Assembly (NCBI GenBank): GCA_963825845.1
Contig: CAWGVL010000069.1
Location: forward strand, 1 to 64,000
Source of the DNA: DASQDN01 sp963825845
GTDB lineage: Bacteria > Acidobacteriota > Terriglobia > Bryobacterales > Bryobacteraceae
DNA length: 64,000 bases
Direction: 5' to 3'
Part shown: positions 26,822-33,964 of the stretch, piece after piece
How the letters are laid out: each line of letters opens with the position of its first letter
Numbering within the stretch: the stretch's first letter is position 1
The notes under the pieces: model-generated
What the model was told of the DNA's origin: nothing
Databases searched by the model: none
The model's input: only the letters and a program-made list of their open reading frames with translations
Made by a program: the position numbers and the translations under genes

Positions 26822-27202
26822 ATGTTCCGAATGCCGCCGATCAGCCAAAATCCCTACCTGATTGTGGCACTGGGAGGCGCTCTCGGTTCGGTGATGCGAT
26901 ACGGAGCGGCAGTGTTGTTTGGAGCCAGCCCGCTCACGACATTCGTCGTAAATATCACGGGTTCGTTTTGTATAGGTGCGTTAGCCGCGAGTACGGGAAG
27001 CACTACGATACGGCTATTGCTGGGAACGGGTGTACTTGGCGGGTTTACTACGTTCTCAGCCTGGCAACTCGAAGCAGTTTTGTCGGTTCGGCTGCGCGGT
27101 TTCACGCAAGCTCCGCTCTGGATCCTGTTCGGCAGTCTCGGCGCCGGCTTTGCGTCCTGCTGGGTAGGTTATCTGGTCGGAGATCGACTGCGATTTGGCT
27201 GA
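26822..27202 (+). CDS. crcB: Fluoride channel protein
   Basis: 126-residue Fluc/CrcB protein with four hydrophobic segments. Family motifs: LGGALGSVMRYG, VVNITGSFCIGAL with the pore Asn, and GFTTFSAW with the Phe-box residues. It forms a dimeric fluoride exporter in the inner membrane. I looked for a crcB-motif fluoride riboswitch in the 125 nt upstream and could not see one. Start ATG 26822. Confidence 0.92.
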   Translation: MFRMPPISQNPYLIVALGGALGSVMRYGAAVLFGASPLTTFVVNITGSFCIGALAASTGSTTIRLLLGTGVLGGFTTFSAWQLEAVLSVRLRGFTQAPLWILFGSLGAGFASCWVGYLVGDRLRFG

Positions 27203-27207
27203 ATTTC

Positions 27208-27225
27208 CTAAGGTAATTATCTTAG
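27208..27225. repeat. Near-perfect palindrome after crcB
   Basis: CTAAGGTAATTATCTTAG, an 18-bp inverted repeat with a single mismatched pair, starting 6 nt after the crcB stop. It lies in an AT-rich intergenic stretch leading to the PEP-CTERM gene. It has no T-tract, so an operator is more likely than a terminator. Confidence 0.4.
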
Positions 27226-27338
27226 ATTACGCCCAAACATTTTGCTTATTCCTTTGCTCGGCTAAGGCAAAGAACTTACAGTACAAAGCGATCTACGTAC
27301 CAGAACGAGTTCGATATCAATTGAACCCTCTGTACCTT

Positions 27339-27356
27339 GTACGGCAATTCCCGTAC
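27339..27356. promoter_or_regulatory. Inverted repeat GTACGG-N6-CCGTAC upstream of PEP-CTERM gene
   Basis: Six-base perfect arms with a six-base spacer, about 52 nt upstream of the start at 27409. The same intergenic stretch has several further GTAC copies (near 27279, 27297 and 27332). The spacing suits a dimeric regulator. No known regulator can be assigned. Confidence 0.4.
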
Positions 27357-27408
27357 CTATATACTTCTGATTCGAGCACACAATTGCGAGTAATCGGAGG
27401 AAAAACAA

Positions 27409-28176
27409 ATGATACGGATCAACAGTAGGACACTACGTTCCACTATATTGGGCGTCGGCTGCATGCTTGCGGCACAGACGTCCAATGCCGCGCTGATCAT
27501 TGATCAGTTCACCATTTCCCAGACGGTGAACAATCCCAACAACACGACCGGCATCACCGGACAAGTCAGCGATTCCGGGGCTGATACTTTCCTGGGAGCT
27601 GACCGCGAAATACTCGTCCAGCGTATCCAGGCCTCGGCCCAGGTAACGGTCGGATCAGGGCAACTCGACTTCGCGACCGGCCATACCGGCCGGGCATCGA
27701 TCATCTATGATGGTTTATCCGCGAACCCGGTCTCGACCGTTTTCGGCGCAACACCAGATTCGTTCGGGCTCGGGCTGAACCTTTCGCCCTACAACCGCTT
27801 CCAGGTCATCGCCGGAACCGACAACTCAAACGTTCCGCTGACGATTGTTCTTTATAACAGCGCGACCAAATATCTCACGGGTACTATCACGCTGAATACA
27901 GCCGCGGTGGGAACTCAGGCCACCTCTACATTGCTGTTCAGCAGTTTCGCAGCGACCGGTGACACCGCCGCGAATATCCTGCAGAACATAGGCGCCGTGG
28001 CTGTCCGTTTGAATGGCGGTTACACGAATGTTTCCGGAGGCGATGCGAGGCTCACGAGCCTTTCCTTCCTTGAGACGCCACCACCACCGACGTCCGTCCC
28101 GGAACCCGGCACAATGTCGATCGTGGGACTGGGTTTCGGGGCCGTAGCAACCTTGCTTCGCATGCGGAAAGCCTAA
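27409..28176 (+). CDS. PEP-CTERM sorting-domain protein
   Basis: 255-residue exported protein. Signal peptide at residues 1-28 (ending TSNAA), a beta-rich central part with no recognised enzyme motif, and a C-terminal sorting signal: VPEPGTMSIVGLGFGAV followed by a basic RMRK tail. Such proteins are cut and anchored or released by exosortase (EpsH) in exopolysaccharide-producing bacteria. GGAGG precedes the ATG. No exosortase gene is in this window. Confidence 0.88.
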   Translation: MIRINSRTLRSTILGVGCMLAAQTSNAALIIDQFTISQTVNNPNNTTGITGQVSDSGADTFLGADREILVQRIQASAQVTVGSGQLDFATGHTGRASIIYDGLSANPVSTVFGATPDSFGLGLNLSPYNRFQVIAGTDNSNVPLTIVLYNSATKYLTGTITLNTAAVGTQATSTLLFSSFAATGDTAANILQNIGAVAVRLNGGYTNVSGGDARLTSLSFLETPPPPTSVPEPGTMSIVGLGFGAVATLLRMRKA

Positions 28177-28198
28177 TAGCTCCGTTTTTCGAACTCAC

Positions 28199-28230
28199 GC
28201 GGAACTGGACCTCCCGGTTCCGCCTTTCTG
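28199..28230 (+). terminator. Rho-independent terminator after PEP-CTERM gene
   Basis: Ten-pair stem GCGGAACTGG / CCGGTTCCGC (one G-T pair) with a short loop, followed by CTTTCTGTCTT. It begins 23 nt after the stop codon on the plus strand. Confidence 0.7.
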
Positions 28231-28257
28231 TCTTACTTTCGGTGCGATACTGGCGAT

Positions 28258-28839
28258 TTGGCCCGTCTGCCGCAATTTTCGCCAAATGTGTATCAAATCG
28301 GTGTCGGTGTCGCACTGGTCTCGCTCTCGGCGTTTTTCATCGGCCTGATTCTGGCCTATTCATTACGAATCCAGGTGCAGCCCGTTTGGCGGCAATTCCA
28401 TGTTCCGGACTACCTGTGGTTTAGCACGGCGGTGCTGGCTGCCAGCAGCGGCGTCCTGGAGGGAGCAAAGTACTCGCTCCGCAGGGCCGCAGTATCCAAA
28501 TACCGCCGGCGGCTTCTATTGTGTCTTGCTTTGGGAATCACGTTCCTGGGTCTTCAGACGACCTCAGCCACAGACTTGCTGCATCAAGGCGTGGCGGCAG
28601 AAGGGAATCCCCACGGGTCGGCGTTCTACGTCTTCATGACTATCCACGCGGTCCATCTCCTTGGTGGACTTGGCTGGTTGGGATACCTCTACGCCCGGTC
28701 GCGTACACTCGACAACACGACCGAGAATCACTTGCGGAAGCATCGCGTTTTCTTATCCGTCGCAGCGACGTACTGGCACTTCATGGGCGCGGTGTGGGCT
28801 GTGTTGTTCTTCTTTTTGATTCTCTGGACAGGACGGTGA
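28258..28839 (+). CDS. Haem-copper oxidase subunit III-like protein
   Basis: 193-residue membrane protein with about five hydrophobic segments, the length of NorE/CyoC-type subunit III. Typical segments: FFIGLILAYSLRIQ, NPHGSAFYVFMTIHAVHLLG and VAATYWHFMGAVWAVLFF with the conserved YWHF. No subunit I or II gene is near, so it is either an orphan subunit for an oxidase encoded elsewhere or a NorE-like accessory protein. The start is a TTG at 28258 and is uncertain. Its stop region overlaps the next gene. Confidence 0.8.
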   Translation: MARLPQFSPNVYQIGVGVALVSLSAFFIGLILAYSLRIQVQPVWRQFHVPDYLWFSTAVLAASSGVLEGAKYSLRRAAVSKYRRRLLLCLALGITFLGLQTTSATDLLHQGVAAEGNPHGSAFYVFMTIHAVHLLGGLGWLGYLYARSRTLDNTTENHLRKHRVFLSVAATYWHFMGAVWAVLFFFLILWTGR

Positions 28840-29284
28840 CGTTATCGAAGCCGTTATCCTGATTGGCGTGCCCGGAGCGGGTAAGACGACCTTCTACCAG
28901 GAGAGATTTGCGTCCACTCACGTGCGAGTCAGTCTCGACGAGGTAGCTTCCCGATCCAAGCTGGAGGCCAAGGTCGACGAATGCATCGCCGCAAAGAGCA
29001 GTTTTGTTGTCGATAATACCAATGTTCGCCGCCAGGACCGGGAGTGGTTCGTCCGAACCGCCCGATCTGCCGGTTATCGCGTCCTCGGTTACGTGTTCCG
29101 GTTGGAGTTGCGCGCCGCGATCAAACGCAACAGCCTTCGTAAAGGAAAGCAGGTGATTCCCGTACCGGCGCTGATCCGCATCTGGAAAGTGATGGAACCA
29201 CCGAAGCTCGATGAGGGATTCGATGAACTATCGACAGTACGCATCCAAAAAGACGGCACATACACAATTGAGCCTTATGTTTAA
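28836..29284 (+). CDS. Small P-loop ATPase/kinase
   Basis: Protein of about 148 residues of the polynucleotide-kinase-like P-loop type. Walker A GVPGAGKTTF, SLDEVASRSK, SFVVDNTNVRRQDREWF (Walker B-like region) and FRLELRAAIKRNSLRKGKQV. The first strand (VIEAVILIGV) is in frame but has no ordinary start codon; the first is the GTG at 28868, inside the Walker A motif. A GTG at 28836 overlaps the previous stop as GTGA and would read into the gene if one base is missing near 28840. I annotate from there. Role unknown; nucleic-acid repair kinases share the fold. Confidence 0.7.
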
Positions 29285-30310
29285 TCAGGCTTCTTTCGCA
29301 TCGGCCACTTCACTGCGAAGCACGGCCCCTGCCATTGCCCGTCTCAGAGCATCGATGCCCTGTCCAGTCACAGCTGAGATCTCGAAGAATGGCATCGCTT
29401 TCTCATCAGCAACCGCTCGAACGGCGGCTATTCGATCCGGGTCCTGTGCGACATCGATCTTACTGGCGACAACAAACATCGGCTTCCGTGCCAGTTCCTC
29501 ACTGAAGCTCCCGAGCTCGTTCAGAATCACGTTGAAATCATTGACCGGGTCCCGACCGCTACTCTCGCTGACATCGACCAAATGAACAAGTAGCCGCGTT
29601 CGCTCGATGTGGCGGAGAAACTGAATACCCAATCCGTGCCCTTCATGAGCACCTTCAATTAATCCCGGTATGTCTGCAACAACAAAGGACGTGTAATCAT
29701 CGTTCGCGCTTACAACACCGAGATTCGGTTCCAGGGTGGTGAACGGATAATCAGCGATCTTGGGCTTTGCCGCCGAGATCCGGGCGATCAATGTAGACTT
29801 GCCGGCATTCGGGTAGCCAACGAGGCCGACGTCGGCAAGAAGTTTCAACTCGAGCCTCAGGTGCTTTTCTTCTCCGGGCTTTCCGTCCTCATGTTCGGTT
29901 GGAGTCTGGTGAGTTGACGAAACGAACCGGGCGTTTCCTCGTCCACCCCTTCCCCCTTTGGCAACGACAAAGCGCTGACCAGGCTCGGTGAAATCAACCA
30001 GTTGATCGCCTGTATCGGCATCGTAAACGATGGTGCCGATCGGAACGGGGATCTCAATCGACTCCCCTTCACGCCCGGTGCGGTTGCTACCTTCGCCGTG
30101 CCGGCCCCGTTCAGCCGAATGTTCAGGGTTGAACCGAAAGTGTAGGAGTGTATTGTAGTTAGGATTCGCGACCAGGATGACATTGCCACCGCGACCGCCG
30201 TCGCCGCCGCTTGGCCCTCCACGCGGCACGAACTTCTCCCGACGGAACGCGAGGCAGCCGTTCCCGCCGTCGCCGGCTTTCACCTTGATTCTGACTTCGT
30301 CGATAAACAT
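29285..30310 (-). CDS. obgE: GTPase Obg/CgtA
   Basis: 341-residue essential ribosome-assembly GTPase. The Gly-rich Obg fold covers residues 1-158 (VKAGDGGNGCLAFRREKFVP, GGPSGGDGGRGGNV). The G domain has GYPNAGKSTLI, the switch region ADYPFTTLEPNLGVV, DIPGLIEGAHEGHGLG and SKID. It lacks the optional C-terminal OCT domain. It follows rplU-rpmA on the same strand, the usual order, but a terminator lies between. Confidence 0.96.
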   Translation of the reverse strand: MFIDEVRIKVKAGDGGNGCLAFRREKFVPRGGPSGGDGGRGGNVILVANPNYNTLLHFRFNPEHSAERGRHGEGSNRTGREGESIEIPVPIGTIVYDADTGDQLVDFTEPGQRFVVAKGGRGGRGNARFVSSTHQTPTEHEDGKPGEEKHLRLELKLLADVGLVGYPNAGKSTLIARISAAKPKIADYPFTTLEPNLGVVSANDDYTSFVVADIPGLIEGAHEGHGLGIQFLRHIERTRLLVHLVDVSESSGRDPVNDFNVILNELGSFSEELARKPMFVVASKIDVAQDPDRIAAVRAVADEKAMPFFEISAVTGQGIDALRRAMAGAVLRSEVADAKEA

Positions 30311-30320
30311 TGTTGAAAAA

Positions 30321-30354
30321 GAGAAAAGGCCGCTCGGGTCTGACCCCGGCGGCC
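30321..30354 (-). terminator. Terminator between rpmA and obgE
   Basis: On the minus strand a hairpin GGCCGC...GCGGCC with an inner CGGG/CCCG pair is followed by TTTTCTCTTTTT. It lies about 25 nt after the rpmA stop and could attenuate reading into obgE. Confidence 0.75.
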
Positions 30355-30379
30355 CCTGTTTTGTTACCGGAAAGCTGAG

Positions 30380-30658
30380 TTACTGCGCCAGAGGCTCAGA
30401 TGCTGTCTGAGCTTCAATACTGATGAATTTCCCCATGCGGCCGCGATCACGGAAGGTGACAACTCCGGGCACACGCGCAAACAACGTGTCGTCTTTTCCA
30501 ACGCCTACATTCTCACCAGCCTTGTAACGAGTGCCACGCTGGCGAACAAGGATCGAACCGCCGGTTACCAATTGGCCGCCGAAAGCCTTGATGCCAAGCC
30601 GCTGGGCATTTGAATCGCGCCCGTTTTTGGAACTGCCAAGTCCTTTTTTATGTGCCAT
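30380..30658 (-). CDS. rpmA: 50S ribosomal protein L27
   Basis: 92-residue L27. Begins MAHKKGLGSSKNGRDSNAQR, and contains GGQLVTGGSILVRQRGTRY and VVTFRDRGRMGKFISI. The N-terminal tail reaches the peptidyl-transferase centre. Located 19 nt after rplU in the standard order. Confidence 0.97.
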   Translation of the reverse strand: MAHKKGLGSSKNGRDSNAQRLGIKAFGGQLVTGGSILVRQRGTRYKAGENVGVGKDDTLFARVPGVVTFRDRGRMGKFISIEAQTASEPLAQ

Positions 30659-30677
30659 TGCTTACTCCTGAATACGG

Positions 30678-30989
30678 CTAGAGGCGAACGTCGCCGATGG
30701 TCAACTCCGTGTAGTTCTGCCGATGGCCCTTCAAACGGCGATATTGCTTCTTCCGCTTGAATTTGAAGACGAGTACCTTATCTCCACGCCCTTGCGCCGA
30801 CACGGTCGCATAGACCTTCGCATTGTTAAGATCGCCACCCGTCAGCATCCTGCCATCGTTGTCGGTTGCCGCCAATACACCGGTCAACTCGATTTCGGCG
30901 CCGACTTCGGCGGGAATCGTCTCCACGCGAACCCGATCGCCCGGAGAGACGCGGTACTGTTTTCCGCCCGCTGAAATGACTGCGTACAT
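30678..30989 (-). CDS. rplU: 50S ribosomal protein L21
   Basis: 103-residue L21. MYAVISAGGKQYRVSPGDRV at the N-terminus and KVLVFKFKRKKQYRRLKGHR in the second half. First gene of the rplU-rpmA unit. The 200-nt region upstream should carry its promoter; no known L21 leader structure was recognised. Confidence 0.97.
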   Translation of the reverse strand: MYAVISAGGKQYRVSPGDRVRVETIPAEVGAEIELTGVLAATDNDGRMLTGGDLNNAKVYATVSAQGRGDKVLVFKFKRKKQYRRLKGHRQNYTELTIGDVRL

Positions 30990-31201
30990 TGAAAATTCCT
31001 CTTGTGTTGTTGTATTCCGGTAGGCTGGCTAAGGAAGCTTACCTTGAACGCACACCGGGGATGGCCGTGCTAGACGTGCCGCAAAGTCCGATTTTACAAC
31101 ATTACGGCGAGTGATGCAAAGTTTCGGCTAGGCTGCCGCTGAATGGCGGCAAGGATCAACGCTCGCTTTCAATCTGTCACCAACAAGCGATTACGACACC
31201 T

Positions 31202-31396
31202 CTAACTGATGAGTAGCTGGGCGTTTAGCCAAAACTGTCGCGTTGTGGCGAAGTATCTCGCCGATTGACGAGCTCGCTGATGCGGCTTAGCGGACGTGGA
31301 GTCTCGCGACAGGCGATTTATGGAGATTTCGAGCGGGACCATATACTCTCCCGTTAAGATTTCCGCTGGATGTACTGGAGCTAATCCACGGCGCAT
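31202..31396 (-). pseudogene. higA-type antitoxin remnant
   Basis: The 64-codon frame begins exactly like HigA/VapI antitoxins (MRRGLAPVHPAEILTGEYMV, then SINRLSRD) and ends like them (ARYFATTRQFWLNAQ), but the middle is wrong. In a second frame one can read PLSRISELVNRR, the expected helix-turn-helix. About ten residues between that and the ARYF segment are missing. So the gene has at least one frameshift plus an internal deletion. It still has a good GGAAAGGAG ribosome-binding site. It is probably non-functional. Confidence 0.75.
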
Positions 31397-31409
31397 TCTC
31401 GTCTCCTTT

Positions 31410-31610
31410 CCGCGGCATTAATCATCGTCCACAATCTTTACGAGGCATTGAGGTTAGACCACTCGAAGCAAATTCTCCACTGGTCGTTGATCCGAATACT
31501 ATGCTGCCCGCTCCGATTGCGCGGTGAGGCCTGCGCTTATTCCTTGGCGGCGACGCTAAATCGCGAAGTTCTGTTGAGGGGTCAGTTCGGGGTTTCCGAG
31601 CCATCCTCGG
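31410..31610 (-). pseudogene. higB-type toxin remnant
   Basis: Directly upstream of the antitoxin remnant. The reading frame fragments RNRSGQHSIRINDQWRICFE and, in another frame, STELRDLASPPRNK match the HigB/RelE-like toxin core. The expected ending VKIVDDD is in a third frame. The N-terminal part is absent, cut by the end of the 31582-31845 gene. Several frameshifts plus loss of the 5' end mark it as a decayed toxin. Confidence 0.7.
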
Positions 31611-31845
31611 CCAGTAGATCACGCAGCGGCGTCCCGTCTGGGGCGATGCTGCTTTGAGCTACCAGCTTGAAGAGTTCGACCGCGCCGCGCCCGGTGACGC
31701 TGATGCGAGACCCGTCTGACATCGTGAGCGCGATTCCTTTGTCTACAGCTTCGAGTACAACGATGTGGCGCAGGTTGATAAATCGCTTTTCTCCTTCATC
31801 GTCCATCAGGGCAACGAATAAGGGATCTTCCATGGCTTGCCTCAT
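31582..31845 (-). CDS. Small hypothetical protein, FlbD-like composition
   Basis: 87 residues, cytoplasmic, no signal peptide. The segment FINLRHIVVLEAVDKGIALT followed by MSDGSRISVTGRG resembles the short beta-rich FlbD or LytTR-like fold in pattern, but I cannot assign it to a family. The ATG at 31845 directly follows the stop of the OPRT-like gene (TAAATG), so it is coupled to it. An in-frame ATG at 31833 is possible. Confidence 0.55.
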   Translation of the reverse strand: MRQAMEDPLFVALMDDEGEKRFINLRHIVVLEAVDKGIALTMSDGSRISVTGRGAVELFKLVAQSSIAPDGTPLRDLLAEDGSETPN

Positions 31846-32460
31846 TTATACCCAGACGCGCTCGACGGGCACACCACTGTTGCACAGATCACAGGAAGCC
31901 GCATCTTTGTAATACTGTCCCTCCAAACACGCCAGATAGTACAACGGCAGCGGATCGAAATTTGGGGTTTTGGGTGTGGGCTGATAGATCATCACGGCGA
32001 GTCCAACAACTTCAGCTCCCGCTTCCTCAGCGAGCTTCTTCAATTCCTGCATTTTATTACCTGTCCGGAGGATATCGTCGACCAGGAGCACCTTTTCACC
32101 GTGGTGCTGTTCCATGAACTGCCGAAAGCGCATCGGCTGCCCCGGAACCTCGCGCTCGGCCCAATAGATCTGATTAGCGCGCAGCGCTTCGCACACGCCG
32201 TACGCCACCGGGAGCCCCCCGGTTGCCGGCGTGACAATCGATAACTCCGGAATCATCGCGCGCAGCTCGGAATTCGCCCGTAGCCTCCGGCTGAGTCCGA
32301 CGCTAAGAACTTTGGCGTGCTGGAAATAACGCATCGCGAGCGCAACCTGAAGATAGTCCTTCGAATGCAGACCATTCGGGTACGCAAAATGCCCGGTTCT
32401 GAGCGCTCCGGCTTCGCGAAGCAGGTCGACTACCTCGTCATGAGTAGGTATCAGTTCCAT
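31846..32460 (-). CDS. Orotate phosphoribosyltransferase-like protein (second copy)
   Basis: 204 residues of the type I phosphoribosyltransferase fold. OPRT-like landmarks: GHFAYPNGLHSKDYLQVALA, PATGGLPVAYGV and AEREVPGQPMRFRQF. The PRPP loop reads VLLVDDILRTGNKMQE where canonical PyrE has EDVITTGGS. The C-terminal CDLCNSGVPVERVW resembles the C-terminal CPLCRDGVPVEK of the canonical PyrE in this window. ATG at 32460 overlaps the stop of the sugar-transferase gene (TAATG). It could be a divergent PyrE or act on another base. Confidence 0.8.
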   Translation of the reverse strand: MELIPTHDEVVDLLREAGALRTGHFAYPNGLHSKDYLQVALAMRYFQHAKVLSVGLSRRLRANSELRAMIPELSIVTPATGGLPVAYGVCEALRANQIYWAEREVPGQPMRFRQFMEQHHGEKVLLVDDILRTGNKMQELKKLAEEAGAEVVGLAVMIYQPTPKTPNFDPLPLYYLACLEGQYYKDAASCDLCNSGVPVERVWV

Positions 32461-33875
32461 TAATGGGCCCCTCTGCCCAACAGCACCTGCGGGATCGTCC
32501 TGAGGATGATGTGCCAATCAAGCGCTAATGACCAACGATCGATGTACTGCATGTCCAGCCTCATCCAGGTTTCGAAATCGAGCGTGTCACGCCCGCTGAT
32601 CACCCAAAGGCACGTCAGACCCGGCCTCATACGCAGCCTTCTGCGTTGCCATCGCTTGTACTTTTCAACCTCTTCCGGAACTGCGGGCCTCGGCCCGACA
32701 AGCGACATCTCGCCACGGAGGACGTTCCAGAGCTGCGGCCACTCGTCGACGCTGAACTTCCTCATATAGCGGCCGATCGTCGTCAGGCGGGGGTCGTTGC
32801 GGATTTTGAACGCCGTTTCCTTCTGGTTGAGGTGCTCGAGATCGGCTTTCATATTTTCCGCCTCGGCGCACATGGATCGGAACTTGAAGCACACGAATCG
32901 ACGGCCATTCAGTCCGCAACGCACCTGACGGAAAATCGCTGGACCTGGTGACGTAATTCGAATCAGCAGGGCGATGAGGGCCATGACCGGCATCAGAAAG
33001 ATCAGGGCGGCGCCGGCGAGAATGACGTCGATAACACGCTTGATCATCAGGCGAATCTCATCGTCAGGAGCGGCGGCAAAGGTCAAGAGCGGGGCAGGTC
33101 CGAGCCGGTCCAGATAGACTTCGCTATTGACATGCGGGAAAAAATCAACGGCGACATGGGTGCGCACGCCTTCTTCATCGCACAGCAAGAACGTATCTTC
33201 CAGGTCGGCCAGACGCCGGCGATCTACCGCAAAAATGATCTCGTCAACGATCTGCTGCTGAAGGAGGCCGGCCAGGCGGGATACAGGGTGGACCAGATAT
33301 GTTTTGTTCAGGTTCACCGAGTCAACGGCACAACCCGGATTTTCCGAAATGAAGCCGGCGAGGCGTATTCCGTAGGGTTCGGAACGCTCCAGTAGCTCAG
33401 CCATTCGCATCGCGGTGTCGCCGAGTCCAACGATCATTACATAGTGGGGAGCGCCAAATTCACGACGGATGAGGCCAACGAGACTAGCGGCGCGCCAGCG
33501 AAACAGACAAAGGAAAAACCAACTATAGAAAGCGAACATCAGCAGGAAGGGCCGGCTGAGATCCAATCTGAGGAGGAAGCCCAGAAGGATTACAACGATG
33601 CTGCCGAGGATACATTGTCGAAACGTATCTCGCAGGACGACGGACGGGTGCGCGGAGTCGAGGCGGTCGTACAACTCCAGCCAGTAACCGATCAGCAGCC
33701 ACGTCAGGATGACCGAGCCGAGCAGCAAGGCTTTGATAGGGACAGTTAGATAGAATAACCGCCCAATCGGGAGCAGCAGTCGCGTCTGATACGCAGCCTC
33801 GAAAGCGAGAGCCGTCAGCAACACGTCCGACAGCCCGAACAAGAGCTGCGCCTTCCTGTGATGCCGGCTGAACAC
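32460..33875 (-). CDS. Polyprenyl-phosphate sugar-1-phosphate transferase (WcaJ/WbaP type)
   Basis: 471-residue membrane enzyme that starts exopolysaccharide or O-unit synthesis by moving a sugar phosphate to undecaprenyl phosphate. N-terminal half: four to five hydrophobic segments, then a CoA-binding-like region (YVMIVGLGDTAMRMAELL). C-terminal catalytic domain: KRVIDVILAGAALIF, IFRQVRCGLNGRRFVCFKFR, DEWPQLWNVLRGEMSLVGPR. GTG start. Downstream genes are coupled. It fits the PEP-CTERM and exopolysaccharide theme, but no other polysaccharide genes are adjacent. Confidence 0.9.
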   Translation of the reverse strand: MFSRHHRKAQLLFGLSDVLLTALAFEAAYQTRLLLPIGRLFYLTVPIKALLLGSVILTWLLIGYWLELYDRLDSAHPSVVLRDTFRQCILGSIVVILLGFLLRLDLSRPFLLMFAFYSWFFLCLFRWRAASLVGLIRREFGAPHYVMIVGLGDTAMRMAELLERSEPYGIRLAGFISENPGCAVDSVNLNKTYLVHPVSRLAGLLQQQIVDEIIFAVDRRRLADLEDTFLLCDEEGVRTHVAVDFFPHVNSEVYLDRLGPAPLLTFAAAPDDEIRLMIKRVIDVILAGAALIFLMPVMALIALLIRITSPGPAIFRQVRCGLNGRRFVCFKFRSMCAEAENMKADLEHLNQKETAFKIRNDPRLTTIGRYMRKFSVDEWPQLWNVLRGEMSLVGPRPAVPEEVEKYKRWQRRRLRMRPGLTCLWVISGRDTLDFETWMRLDMQYIDRWSLALDWHIILRTIPQVLLGRGAH

Positions 33876-33964
33876 GTATCGGAGGTCAGGATATCACGAC
33901 GATTCACCGTTTCCCGTGAATGCTAGCCTGAATCGAAGGACCTAGTCGCCACGAAAGGATCAAG

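Noticed and set aside
26696..26822. Possible fluoride riboswitch before crcB
   Set aside because: The conserved crcB-motif stems and pseudoknot sequence could not be found in the 125 nt upstream.
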